Of a stretch of DNA of 64,000 bases, positions 10,660 through 22,730 are shown piece after piece; position 1 is the first letter of the stretch, and every line of letters starts with the position of its first letter. The notes under the pieces were generated by a model. It did no database searches and was not told where the DNA came from. It saw only the letters and a program-made list of their open reading frames with translations. The DNA is taken from assembly GCA_038025085.1 (NCBI GenBank), contig CM076144.1:39219001-39283000 (forward strand), given 5' to 3'. The position numbers and the translations under genes are program-made. The stretch comes from Tetragonia tetragonoides (Eukaryota > Streptophyta > Magnoliopsida > Caryophyllales > Aizoaceae).

Positions 10660-11829
10660 GATTTTTTGTTCAGAACTACCTTAGAAAGGGTGGATTTTGT
10701 GACTTACTACCTTAGAAGTTTTTTTTTGTGGGGAACTACCTTAGAAAGCCAAAAACCTTGTTGACCAGTACCTTTGACCATATTTTCGGGTATATTTTTC
10801 TGAAATCCCAAAAATACCCTCACGTGAGGCGCACATAAGAGCACTTAAATGAACCCCCCTTTTTATTCAGTTTTAAGCCCTTTTTATTTCTTCTTCCCTA
10901 TCTCCATTAAAGGATCTCCATTGATGGCCTCTCTCTCCACTTACATTTTTATTCCTCGTGCCATAAACACACAAAAGCAAAACCAAACCAAAGCAACGAA
11001 CAAGAATCATCAATTCAAAGAAAAGAAATTCGAAACCAAGAACTTTCAAGTTTTTTTGAAGCTCCTTTAGAACTAATTAGCCTTATTATTGTACTTTATT
11101 TGATTCATTTTTTGGGTTAATTGATTATAAATATAAGGGAAAAAATGTCTAAGCACATCAGCTATTGGTGATTCAGGCAAAGTTTCAGGTCAAAGGATGA
11201 GTTTTTCACAGACTTGTAACCTCCTTAGCCAGTATGTTAAGGAGAAACGCGCTCTTTCTCTCTCCCCAACTACTCCAGACCATCGTGCTCCTGGTACTTT
11301 ACCTTTCTCTCTCTTGAATTATATTAGATCTGAACATAATTTGGTGGGTCTTAGATCTGAGCTTATTATGGGTTTTAGAGTAAATGAAGAGAAATTTGAT
11401 GGGTTTTATTTTGTTTTTAATTTAATTTAATAGGTGTAATGGGAGCAGCTGAAGGTCAAGGGTATAGCAATAACAGGGCAACAATGAATTTGTTTCCTGT
11501 GAAAGCAATAAGTGCTGTAGCTGAAGATTCTTCAAATGGGTGTATTGGAAGAACTATTAATCTCTTTCCTCAAGTTTCTGGGATTAATTCATCTAAGTGC
11601 TTAAAAAGGGCTTAAAACTGAATAAAAAGGGGGGTTTCATTTAAGTGCTCTCACGTGCGCCTCACGTGAGGGCATTTTAGGGATTTCAGAAAAATATACC
11701 CGAAAATATGGTCAAAGGTACTGGTCAACAAGGTTTTTGGCTTTCTAAGGTAGTTCCTCACAAAAAAAAACTTCTAAAGTAGTAAGTCACAAAACCCAAC
11801 CTTTCTAAGGTAGTTCTGAACAAATAATC
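10660..11829. mobile_element. Mutator-like element (Pack-MULE) carrying a JAZ gene fragment
   Basis: Terminal inverted repeats of about 225 bp occupy 10660-10885 and 11605-11829. Both carry TTCAGAACTACCTTAG, GACTTACTAC, GTTGACCAGTACCTTTGACC, TCACGTGAGG and GAATAAAAAGG. The element sits in a (TA)n tract on both sides, so a target duplication cannot be resolved. The interior is not transposase but host-derived sequence: a 5' UTR and the first part of a jasmonate-ZIM gene (see the pseudogene entry). Long TIRs plus a captured gene fragment is the definition of a Pack-MULE. Confidence 0.82.
11145..11595 (+). pseudogene. Captured 5' part of a JAZ (TIFY) repressor gene
   Basis: Two exon-like stretches match the N-terminus of JAZ proteins. 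The first encodes SAIGDSGKVSGQRMSF followed by SQTCNLLSQYVKEKRA, the conserved N-terminal (cryptic MYC-binding) segment. After an intron-like gap, the second (about 11430-11595) encodes GYSNNRATMNLFPVKA and GRTINLFPQVSG. The ATG at 11145 is out of frame with the conserved segment and runs into TGA within nine codons. The fragment stops before the TIFY (ZIM) and Jas domains. It therefore cannot make a JAZ repressor. A short MYC-binding peptide from the downstream ATG (11197, 77 codons) is conceivable but unsupported. About 240 bp upstream is probably the donor's 5' UTR. Confidence 0.75.
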
Positions 11830-11830
11830 T

Positions 11831-11861
<31 letters not shown>

Positions 11862-11929
11862 AAGTTTCCATGAGAACCCGAACTATGAGAACTCATTCTC
11901 ACATTGGTTAATTTATATATGTAACTGAG

Positions 11930-12135
11930 TTAACTTTTAAATAAGAAAGGGTTAACTTTTGTACATGACAGAGTTAACTTTTATACATGATAGAGTTAAC
12001 TTGTATAAATAACACGATTAGCTTTTATACATAATAGGATTAACTTGTACAAATAACAGAGTTAACTTTTATAAATAATAGGATTAAATTGTACAAATAA
12101 CATGATTAACTTTTATACATGATATTCATCAACCA
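11930..12135. repeat. Tandem repeat of ~21-bp GAGTTAACTTTTATACATGA units
   Basis: About nine imperfect units alternate between 'gttaacttttatacatgata' and 'gttaacttgtacaaataaca' forms. The array lies just inside the left edge of the putative outer element. Confidence 0.75.
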
Positions 12136-13848
12136 GTGCCCTTAACAACCACTCTCTTTCCTCCATTCTCACTCTTTGTCCTGTCCTCATCAAGTACACT
12201 ACCATGGCAACCAAGGTATCGACTAGATTTTTCTATTTTCGGCCCCCGTCATGGGAACTATGAGACCACGTCCTCACCGTCCATTTCTGAGATAAAGGTG
12301 TGTGGTAGATCTGTCCATTAAAAAAAAACACAATTCACTCTCAAACAAGTCGTTGACTGCCACCACTGCACCACCGATCGCAACCACAGCCACAGTTTGT
12401 TGGTTGGCCGTACACCGCTGGTCCCTTCGAATTTCTACGTCCTCCTGGTACCACCGGCGTGACTGCCAACTTTCTCTCACCTCGATGGCTATCTACACTC
12501 AGTCACTCACATTGATTTACAGATCAGAACCACCGTCGACCTGACATTTTCTGGTACTGAGACAACTCAATTGAAGAATTGGACCTTGCGTGTCCTTCTT
12601 GAGGGGTGGGGTCCCTTTTTTCAATTTCCTGCTTTGTTTTTTTGGAGCTAAAACGTATCACTGTCACCCAGTTTTACTTTTTTTTCCTAAAAATACCACT
12701 AAACTTATTTTGTTGTCACTTATGCCACTATACATTTTTAAAGAGTACACAAATACCACTATGACATTTTGAAACCGGCTATAGCAGGTTAACCTCCACA
12801 CTAAGACTACAGTTGTCTAATATCTAAACTCCCACCAAATTACAACCGCCTTCCTCCTCTAAATCTCTCCCCTCATAAAAAAATAATAATAAAACAGTAA
12901 GTATCTCTGTTCAGCTCACGAATTGCTCAGCTCGCCGACGAAATTGTCCAGTTCGCCGAACGATTCTGCCACCAAACTAAACTGAATTGGCGAGGAACAT
13001 CACCGCCGAGGTCTTGCCCGCAAACTTGGAGGTTTGGGATCTCGACTTGCAGGTATGTCTGTGCTTGATTTTGAGCTTCCAATTTACTTGCTTTTGAGCT
13101 TCTGATCTGGAAATGAAGATCCTTTTACTATTTGATTCTAGTTGCAAGCTTCCATGTTCCTTTAATTACCTGATTTTGGAAAAATAATGTGAGAGTATGA
13201 GCAATTGGAGGGCTGACTATGTCAATTTTCAAATAATTGGAGGAACTAAATTGCATGTTGACAATACCCTCTAGATAGATAAGCTCATATCAAAGTACCA
13301 ATTCCTAATGAAAGAAATTGAACCCACTTATAAAACTTTGATAGACTTCAGCTGGATGTTTTTAAATATGCAAGTATGTTGAGATAGGAACTAAATTGCA
13401 TGTTGACAATACCCTCTAGATAGATAAGCTCATTAATGGCCTGCTGCTCTTTATCATTTAAAACAAAAGACAAAATATTGAGATAGGCAATTTGGAGTAT
13501 TGTTCATATTTGCCATGGAAAGGAATTAAAATAAGAGACAAAACAAGCATCTTGCACTAGGTTCTGCCTCCAATAATCCGACGTAGACCTCTCCCAAAAG
13601 AACTACTTGGCTTCTTTTTTTTTCAATTTTGTTGCCCAGTAGAAACTAGTGACTCAAAATGATCAAACTGATTTTCGCAGTCGTTCAAATCCTTCCAGTC
13701 ATAGTTTAAATGTCTCAAAGATAGGAAATTTAAATTTTGCTTAACAATTAAGTACTCAAAATGTGCACCAAACGAAATGTATATGAGTGTTAAAAGAAAC
13801 CTAAAAAAGTAAAGGTCATCAAATTCATAAGTTCTGACTTTGTTGTGT

Positions 13849-16800
13849 TCAAATGTTCTCTCTTCTTGATGCTTGTCCCTTTCTTCCCCTCGTTTGACTG
13901 CTTGAACCTTCACCACCAATACCAGCAACCACCGATCGAGGGACAATAGTAGAAGACGAAATTAAGGTCCTTGCACTAGCTGGAGTAGTAGAACCAGTAG
14001 TAGGAGTAGCTCTTCTTTTAATCTATTCACAGAACCATCAAACATAACATACCTTATTGTATTTTTTTAATTTTATTAAGATGGATTGATGATATGAGAA
14101 TACAGACACACGAACCTGAAGCTTTTGAGTTCTGTTCGCGCATGTTTTCTTGTTATGACCAAAATTACCGCATTTGCTACACTTAACTGAACCACCTTTC
14201 CTTGATACAGCTCCATATTGTGCACTTCTTTCCCTTACCTCTGGCCTTCTCTTCAGCTCCATTCTTCCTCTCTTTTTCTTCTTGAATGGAGGAGCTACAA
14301 TTTCATCTCCCGGACACGAAGTCCACATATTTTGCCCATTAATTGGTTCTAAAGCATGTGCATATGCTTTCTTGTACATGTCTATGCTGTAACACTTATC
14401 CACATAATCAATTGGATTGAGTTTTTCTTCCCTCATCACAGCCACAACATGTGGACATGGGATACCAGTCAAGTCCCAAGATCTACATGAACATTTTCTG
14501 TCACGCAACTCCACTACATAGCCATCACATCCATGTCTAACACTATAACTACCATTCCCATTTTTGATTGCCTTCCACCACCTTGCAACATCTCTAGCCT
14601 TATCTAACTTAGTTAATATTAGAGCTGGCAAAATTTGACCCGACCTGAGAACCCGACCCATACCGACCCGAAAAGTTTGGGTCTTGAACAAAGAATTCCA
14701 ACCCGAAACCCGATACTTACCGAACCCGAAAAATCGATATTTATTGGGTCAAACCCGAACCCGCTCTGGGTCGACCCGTTGGGTTGAGGCTTTCAAAACA
14801 AGACATATCAGCATGAGAAAAGTTAATGACAAAAAGCTGAATCATATCAGAATTTCTTACATATCAACCAATTTTGACATATGTAGTTTCAGATTTCTCT
14901 TTAATAAGGGTTTTTCTAATCCTTGTCGAACGATCTTAACTAATTGTTACATAGGTAGCGGTTTGAAACTTCGTATGCATTAGTAAAAACATAATAACTT
15001 GTAAAAACTTTACGAAATAGTTTTCAAGTAGATTAAAACCATATATATTATGTCTAATAACATTATAGTGTGCAATTTTTTTATTTTAAAGTTGAAAATA
15101 GAATTAATTATGCAATTATAACCTAATTAAAAAATAAATGCACAACCCGTTGGGTCGACCCGAACGCTCTGGGTAATGAACAAGCATTTTCCAACCCGAA
15201 ATCGAAACGACCCGACCTGATCTGTAAATGACCCGACCGAAACTGACCCGACCTGAACTCGACCTGACCGACCCGTTTGCCACCTCTAGTTAATATCCTT
15301 GGACAGATTTCCGCATCATAATTTTCAGCCCATTCTTTTTTGTTGGCAATTCTTACCATTAAACATGTGAATATTTCTTCTAATAAGGTCACTATAGGCT
15401 TGTATCTTGCCTCTAAGATATAGCTATTAAATACCTCGGCCATGTTGTTGTCCACTGAATCTGTCTTAGCTACATCTGAGAAAAAGCTCTACGCCACATT
15501 TTAGGATTTTTCTGGTTTAAAAAATGTGCTGCATTTACATCTAAATCCATCACCTTCTTCATGTGCTCTTCAAACTCCTTCTCAGTAGTGGACTTGGATA
15601 TTATCCAAAAAAGATGCCTATATTGTAAACCCTTCCATTTCTTCCTTAAGTTGGCATAAACATGTCTGGTACATAACCTATGCTCGACTTTGGAAAACAG
15701 TTGTGCAATGCATTCCACTAAGCCCTATCATAAATTAAAGTACAAATAAATACTCAATTAGATAAACATCAATATACATGCATTTAGAGAAATTTATACA
15801 CTTATCATGAGGTACGAAACTAACCTTCTGTTAGTCAGAAATCATAGTCCAGCCAATGCCGTCACCCAGCTTGAGATCATCGCGCAAAAGCTCCATAAAC
15901 CATCTCCATGTTTCAAAATTCTCCCTCTGTGTAACAGCCCATGCCACAGGAAACATCTGATTGTTGGCATCTCTGCCAATTGCAACTAAAATTTGCCCAT
16001 TCCAAGGCTCCTTGATGAAACAACCATCGAAAGATAGGACTTTTCTACAACCCTCTAAAAATCCCTTCTTCAAAGCTCCTAAACATATGTATATTCCCTT
16101 AAAAACACATTCATTAATCTCATTTCTTTCGGTATGGATTTTCACTGTACTGTCCTTATTTTTCATCAGCAGCTCATGTGCATAGTCCCTAACCATCCCA
16201 AATTGTTTTGAGTAATCACCAATGATCATAGAAAGAGCAATGTTTTTAGCCCTAGAACACATGGACAATGTCGGCTTGAAGTTATGTTCTTGCTCAACTA
16301 TGGCACTAAATTCTCTTAGTCTCAAGGATGGTTGCAATCTAATCTTTTCCACGTACCATTTTGCAAGCCAGCTGCTCGACATTCTTCTCCTACCCTTCTC
16401 AAAGCTACAAGGAATGCATGTATGAGGTGTAGGCAAAGTTTTGATCTGAAAACATTTTTTCCCCTGAGGTATTGAAGCCCATAACGTCCACGCACAACCA
16501 GAAGCTTGGCATTTGGCTTGACATCTTACTGTATCACTTCTTTTTATCGTGATATCATAACCTTTTTAAAATCCTATAGTGATCAATTGCTTCTCTAAAC
16601 TGGTTCTTATCAACAAACTCCATTCCTTTTTCAAAGTCAATGTCTTTCGGTCTTGTGTTTACATTAAAGGTAGGGAATGTAACTCTTTCTTTCTTTCCCA
16701 TATTTTTATTTTTTTGGGAGAATTATTTCCCATATTTTCTCCATCACTTTCAGTCTCACTACTTTTAGGACTACAAGCATTATTGTCAGAGTCCTTGTAA

Positions 16801-17437
16801 TTTGAATCATAGCCTAAACTGACCAAGCTAGTCTCACTAGACCCCTCAACTACCTCTTTTCGTTGTGCTTTCCCTCCTCCGTGTGTATTTTCATTCCTTG
16901 TCGAATCTCTGTTTCCTTTGATCTTTTTATTCCTCAACTCGTTAGCAACTTCTTTTCTTTTCTTCTTTTTTTTCTTGAACTTGTCCCTGACAACTACAAA
17001 TTCCTAATCATCTTCGTTAGAGTATAGATGTGTATCATGCCAGAAATTTATCTCGTCATCTGCCTCATCATCAGAACCTCTATATTCACAATCAGATTTA
17101 TCATCATCCATTTCCTCATTGCCACAACTTTCATTATGCTCAACATACATGTTCACAAAAGTTTGTTTCTGGCACAGGTCAAATAACTGGCGAACTGATT
17201 GATCACAGGTAAGTGGCACAAGACCCTCTTCTAATCTTACATTAGACTTACTGAAGTATATTGTCTTTATATTACTTTCCTTATAACCTAATTTTGTTAC
17301 AACTTCAACCAGATCATCAACGTTTAGTAAATCAATATCATATTCCACCCCACTCAGTTCTCCCTCAGCGTAATCAAATGAGGGATTTTAAGAAACATAC
17401 TCCCATGCTGTATATGCAGCGTTGTATTTTCATTCAT
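13849..17437 (-). pseudogene. MURA-type transposase, disrupted
   Basis: Read on the minus strand, the protein begins MNENTTLHIQHGSMF. A PB1-like N-terminal region (about 17004-17348) and an acidic and basic linker follow. The MULE DDE domain then runs 16436-15123, with SFDGCFIKEPWNGQ, AVAWAVTQRENFETW-like, WTMISD and HRLCTRHVYANLRKKW. After that come a SWIM zinc finger (CSCRSWDLTGIPCPHVVAV), a CCHC knuckle (CSKCGNFGHNKKTC, near 14160) and a Thr/Ser/Arg-rich tail exon ending at 13849. Defects are visible: a frameshift after codon 15, in-frame stops near 17004 and 16659, a TAA directly after the catalytic MISD (15831), and a 669-bp hAT MITE inside the exon at 14620-15288. The transposase is therefore inactive, although the element's ends look usable in trans. 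Confidence 0.88.
14620..15288. mobile_element. hAT-type MITE inserted in the MURA exon
   Basis: The termini TAGAGCTGGCAAA and TTTGCCACCTCTA are inverted repeats, flanked by the 8-bp duplication GTTAATAT (14612-14619 and 15289-15296). Subterminal GACCCGACC/GGGTCGG repeats occur at both ends. Removing it restores continuity of the transposase reading frame (PRILT to KLDKA). There are no coding motifs inside. Confidence 0.9.
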
Positions 17438-18299
17438 CCTGATGCAATAAATAAAAATAAATTGTAAATCATGCAAAAAAGACCTCATTCATCTAATTTC
17501 TTATTTATCAATCATGCAAACATATGTTTGAAGCTTAAGTCAAGGGAAAAAAAGGTATATGAAAAATTAAAGAAGCATTATTATACTTATCAAATTGCTT
17601 CAATTAAATTACATTTGACTTTATGGTTACCAAATCCAAGTATTAAAGCTTCACAGATTAAAAGAATCAGGAGGAACTTTAAAATTCATACCTGACAGAA
17701 AACTTGATTTTATTTGTGCACTATGTACTCAATCTTGCGGTTCTCTAGCCTCTAGTAATTGCTTCAACAATCGCTTACTAAACTGTATATATATTGTGTA
17801 AATAGGACGGTGGAGATACACTCTGCAAAGAAGAGCAACAGAAAAATGGGTGGAGGCAGTTTGTGAAAGGAAGAAGGCATTTAGTTAACAAAAAGTTTTA
17901 GAGGGAATGGAATAGGGTTTTTTTAATCGGCAACTATTTTAGGGAACAAAAAAGTTATTTTCGAATTTTACTTTATTGAGAAATGATGCTTACCTGCTGC
18001 AGCCGGTTACCTAGGTGTAGTGGTGGCATGTTTAGAATTTTTAATAAATTATAGTGGCACAATTGAGAAAAACATATGTTCAGTGGCATTTTTAGAAAAA
18101 AAAAAAAAGTAAAACTCGGTGGCAAGGATACGTTTTAGCTCTGTTTTTTTGTTTTGGCAGGCTCAAACCAAACTTCAGGAAAATTACTTTTGTGCCATTA
18201 TTTATACGCGTGTATAATGATCCGTTGGATCTAGCAAATGGAGGGCTCAGATCAGTTCTCAAAGTTCTCATAAAAAGTGAAGTTCTCATTTGATCTTAA

Positions 18300-19342
18300 T
18301 CCTATATATATATATATATATAATTTTTGGTAAGATCGTTGGTAACGTGACAAATGTCACATGTTGATTGGTTGTTATTAATTTGCTTTTGTTTTTGGTT
18401 TTTATTATGGTGAATAATAAGTTTCCATTAATAAATATCCTATAATAAGTAATAATATAGTCTATTCATATTTCTTATTTGTTTTTAATGTTAGAATTAT
18501 ATTAACACAATCTAAAATGACATTAATCTCCAACATTAACGTTTTTGAATTAGGGATGCTTGATTTGACAAATTAGTTGTCTAAACTTCTAATTGATGTG
18601 GCATAGATGATGAATATTTGTGGGAGTAGATACATGAAATATAAAAAGAAAATGTTACATAATTGTGGGTATAAGCGTAGGTAATATACAAGTGTTCACA
18701 TTTTGATAAATTATTATTTTTTCCTTCTTATTTATATGGTGAGTCATCACAATTTTTTCCATTTGAAAGAATTAAGGTCGGTCTTTCAACTTACAAATTC
18801 TAATTACTTAAACAAATTAAGAGATAGTATGATCAAATCGGTTGTGTTGTTTAACAACAAAAATTATCTTAGTTTGTATAAGCATAAACTATTGTAGTTG
18901 GTATTAGCATAGGTTATGTGAAAATTGACAATTATTTGTGGGAATAAATGTCATTAATACGTCAAGCGTTAGATTTATTAAGTTTTATATTGAGGGTATA
19001 AACATAAGTTAGACATGTGACTAAATTTTACAAGGAGATGCGCAAATCAATAACAATAGTCCTATCTGGAGTGACAATATGTTAAGTTATATATTTGAGG
19101 TACCACCTTAACTCCGTAGGCTAGGTGACCGGTACTAAATATTTGTTTATTTTTTGATGCGAAAGTGATCAATATTTTTGGAATAAGTATAAGTAATATG
19201 CACAAAGGTGTAAAATTTTTCATTTTGTTATTCTTTATATACTTTATACAAATTTTAAAAAAATTAATCCAAAAATTAATGTAAATAGATTAAAAAATAA
19301 TAATAAATTGATAGTCCGTGCATAGCATGGGTTATTACCTAA
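18300..19342 (+). mobile_element. Non-autonomous Helitron-like element
   Basis: It starts TCCTATATATA directly after an A. It ends with a short GC-rich hairpin (CCGTGC ATA GCATGG), then CTAA, followed by T. TC at the 5' end, hairpin plus CTRR at the 3' end and insertion between A and T are Helitron hallmarks. The interior is AT-rich without Rep/helicase. The 5' end is chosen by motif only. Confidence 0.5.
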
Positions 19343-20286
19343 TCATAATATCCATATATTAGAGGCATTTTCTGACAGCATTGGACGCGTCCACCTAAGC
19401 ATGCCACATAAGCAAGCCTTTCAAAATTAACTTTTCAAAATAAAATATAATAACAATAATAAACCATAAATAGAAGTTTGAAAAGCGAGAATATTAAAGT
19501 TATAGCAGTAAATCATTTGAGATAACGAAATGTTAAGCAACGTATAACTTTTGTTTCACGCTTCAAAAATTCAAAAATCTTACACCAATAGACAGAGCGT
19601 GAAACGCACTTTAAAACAAGACCCATTTGTCATATATCTTATGCATTGGCGTTTTACAGGAGCATAGGGAGCGTCATCTAAGTGAAATAATAATAAAAAA
19701 AAATTCAAAATATACAATATCTCATTTAAAATATGTCATCCGATTTTCTTAGCTTTGATATATGTTTTTTATTCTTTTTGTCCAAAATCTTCCCTGATGT
19801 TTTTTTACTACTAAAAGGTAACACAACCCATTTACGCTGCAGCTTCGAGTATTAAGATCAAAAAAGAGATTGACCTTCCATAAAGTCCTATAAGAATATT
19901 TGTACAAATCAATCAACATGTTATAACTTATAAGAAAATACATAAAGTTTTTTAAAAGTGATATAAGGCTTATATAGTATTAAATCATATACTGACATAT
20001 CAGGAAATATATACAAGTCGGCTCATAATACTAGATGTTACATACATACATTGCTATTGATTTGCAGACTCGAAAGTATCATTTTTTCTCCGTACTTTGT
20101 AATACATCAATTCATTATTGAAGTGTTTAATGATGTAGCTTTTGTTCTTTGTTGTGTTAGTTCAACCAATAATATATAAGGATTGTTTGTGTCTGTGGTA
20201 TATAAAGATTATACAATATCAAATTATATATCAACTTTACAAATGGTTTTTGTAGGGTTGAACTTGACTTTTTGAGAGAATTAAAT
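19343..20286. other. AT-rich spacer, nothing recognised
   Basis: No exon, known terminus or tandem array was identified. Short open frames here lack any motif. Confidence 0.4.
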
Positions 20287-20532
20287 TGCTTTTGTTAGAG
20301 CTGAACTTAGCAAAACTGAACTGAACTGAATTTAACATTACTAAATTGGACATTACTGAACAGAATTGGACACAAATGAACTGAATTGAACACAACTTGA
20401 TATGTGAGACAAAAAATATATTTCTGAACTCAGCATCACTGAATTGAACTGAACTTCATTTAACTGAATTTGAAATCACTGAATTGACACTTGAAATGAC
20501 CTAAACTGACTGTATTAGCTCTAACAAACGCA
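20287..20532. mobile_element. MITE with ACTGAACTGAA internal repeats
   Basis: The left end TGCTTTTGTTAGAGCT and the right end AGCTCTAACAAACGCA are imperfect inverted repeats of 16-18 bp. The interior is dominated by tandem 'actgaactgaat' units. The target duplication is unclear. It resembles the 'gttcagttcag' interiors of other small elements in this window (4.4, 10.3, 28.8 and 42.3 kb). Confidence 0.5.
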
Positions 20533-21151
20533 CTATTAATATGATTCTATACATGAAGAGGAGATAATAATGATAAAATAAGCATATCAATACCACGTTT
20601 GGCTAACATGAATGCTCTATTATGCAATAGTAACCGGTTAAATTTAGATTGTCCAGATCATACTGCCCTCCTAATTGTTTATCAACCCCCGCCCCCCTCC
20701 TAAACCTCAACACAAATTCACATTTATCATCATGTATTGGTGTGATACCCACACCTCTTCATTCTAGAATTGGTCCTTTCTTCCTTATTTTACATGTAGA
20801 TTCAATGCCAAAAAGTTTACATATTTTTGTTCCATTCAGCTCACATTTCAATCATTTTAATGGAAATTTGTCAATTTTACTAATAAAATATATTTAATTT
20901 TAATGATAGTTGAAACAATATCTACTACCCCTAAAACAATAGGAATTGAAAATCTTCTTTTCAAACATCTAGAATCACAACACACCACCCCCCCCACCCA
21001 AAAAAAAAGATAAAAAAAAATACTACTGATAAACGAAAAGTTTGGGATGTTATTTCTATTAGAGAATAATCAGAGAATCTTCTTGCATATATTCTTTTAT
21101 TATTTCCAGTTATTCTCTTCCTTAATTATCTCTATGTATCTTCTATTCTTA

Positions 21152-21353
21152 GGCCCTGTTCTTTTCGTCGATTCCATGTTGCATTCCATTTCGTTCCGTT
21201 CCGCATTCTGTACTTCATTTTGTCTCACATTTTTTTGAATTATCTGCGCCGCGTCGTTCCGTTCTGTTCCGTTCCAATCCGTTCCGTTCCGTTCCAATCC
21301 GTTCCGTTCCGTTCCTCACCGTCCCGCACCATTCCGTTGAAGAGAACAGGGCT
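21152..21353. mobile_element. Harbinger/Tourist-type MITE inside the left Copia LTR
   Basis: The termini GGCCCTGTTCTTTTC and GAAGAGAACAGGGCT are inverted repeats flanked by TTA (21149-21151 and 21354-21356). The unoccupied right LTR reads straight through the site with a single TTA, which proves the insertion and its exact ends. The interior is an array of GTTCCGTTCC/CAATCC units. Confidence 0.92.
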
Positions 21354-21544
21354 TTAGGGTGTTAATATTCTGCTCCTTGATCATAGCATTAGATTACTTT
21401 AGTTGCCTTCTTTATAGATACTCTCTCTTCATTAACTTGTATATAAATAGATGTATCTATCAATGTAATTCTTAAACCTTCAATCAATCTCAACATTTAT
21501 ATGGTATCAGAGCTTTACCGATCCAACCTTCAAACTCTACCACC

Positions 21545-22730
21545 ATGGCTTCCCCAAATCAAATCCATTCTCCTCGGTTATCACCTCCATCACTTTGTTG
21601 ATGGCACAACACCACCACATGTCGCCACCCTCACCAATACCGATGACACCACCAAATCAAACCCAACCTTCCTGACGTGGACCTGTCAAGACCAACTACT
21701 TTTTGGTGCTCGTCTTGGCACTCTCACACCCTCCATCGGATCTCTTGTTTTTCATTCTACCACCATTGCTAAGGCATTGCAAACTGTCACCAACACCTAT
21801 GCCAAACCCACCCGAGGTCACATCCTCCAGATCAAGGCTAACCTAAACAATATCACCAAAATAACTCAAATCATAACCGACTACATGCAATTTTTGTACT
21901 CTTCTTTTCACTCTCACACCCTCCGTCAGATCTCTTATTTGTCATTCTACCACCACTTCTAAGGCTGGAAAACTCTCGCCAACGCCTATGCCAAACCCAC
22001 TCGAGGTAACATCCTCCAAACCAAGGCTAATCTAAACAATATCACCAAAACAACTCAAACCATAACTGACTACATGCAATCTTGGTACACTTCTTTTCAC
22101 TCTCACACCCGCCGTCAGATCTCTTATTTGTCATTCTACCACCACTCCTAAGGCATAAAAACTCTCGCCAACACCTATGCCAAATCCACCCGCGAGGTCA
22201 CATCCTCCAAACTAAGGCTAACCTAAAACATATCACCAAAACAACTCAAACCATAACCGACTACATGCAATCCATTAAAGCATGTACTGATCGGTCCTTG
22301 CCGCCTACAAACGACCATTCACCCGTCCCACCACCTCCTCGGCAAATCAACCTCACCAATCCAACACCCACCCGAAACCCTTCCTCGGCAAATGTTTTTG
22401 GTGTCGTACCTAAGGCCACAAACTCTCCCCCAATGTTCCAAATTTTAAAAACTATTCCGCACATCGTTGTACCACTCCCACTTCGCTCCAACTGAGCACC
22501 CAACCCAACCCATTACTCCCCTCGCGCCTAAGTCGCACAAACCACTCAAACCTCACCAAACCCCATGTGGCTCCTTGACAGTGGCGCGAGTCACCACGTC
22601 ACCAACGATCTAACTAACACATCAACCAAATTATCAACTTGCAGATGTACTCACTAAATCGCTCTCCCGTGATCGCTTCTCCTGTCTCACTTCCAAGATT
22701 CGACTCTCCTACCGAACGTGCAACTTGCGA
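21545..22730 (+). pseudogene. Copia gag-pol remnant with tandemly repeated gag segment
   Basis: Several frames encode pieces of a UBN2-type Copia gag (WTCQDQLLFGARLGTL, AKALQTVTNTYAKPTRG). A unit of about 190 bp covering this gag segment is repeated three times in tandem, with CTCTCACACC landmarks at 21721, 21911 and 22100. It accumulated frameshifts. A short protease motif and the RNase H tail follow. No functional polyprotein is possible. Confidence 0.8.

Larger units (their letters stand above)
12644..18141 (-). mobile_element. Mutator-like element with MURA transposase gene
   Basis: Terminal inverted repeats of about 150 bp begin GGAGCTAAAACGTATC (left) and end GATACGTTTTAGCTC (right). 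Shared text continues with CAGTTTTACTTTTTTT / CCTAAAAATACCACT. The 9-bp duplication TGTTTTTTT flanks it (12635-12643 and 18142-18150), which is the Mutator signature. The interior holds a MURA-type transposase gene on the minus strand with a hAT MITE inside it. At about 12900-13060 there is a moderately GC-rich, UTR-like segment of unknown source. Confidence 0.85.
11862..18299. mobile_element. Possible outer element with GAGAACT-type termini around the MURA element
   Basis: The left edge contains ATGAGAACCCGAACTATGAGAACTC. The right edge, read in reverse, contains ATGAGAACTTC then TATGAGAACT. These paired termini suggest an older element into which the 12644-18141 element inserted. Similarity is limited to the repeated GAGAAC motif, and no target duplication was resolved because both edges abut (TA)n. 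Confidence 0.3.

Noticed and set aside
11935..12125. CRISPR-like array (regular ~21-bp units)
   Set aside because: The units are contiguous degenerate tandem repeats without unique spacers, in plant DNA.
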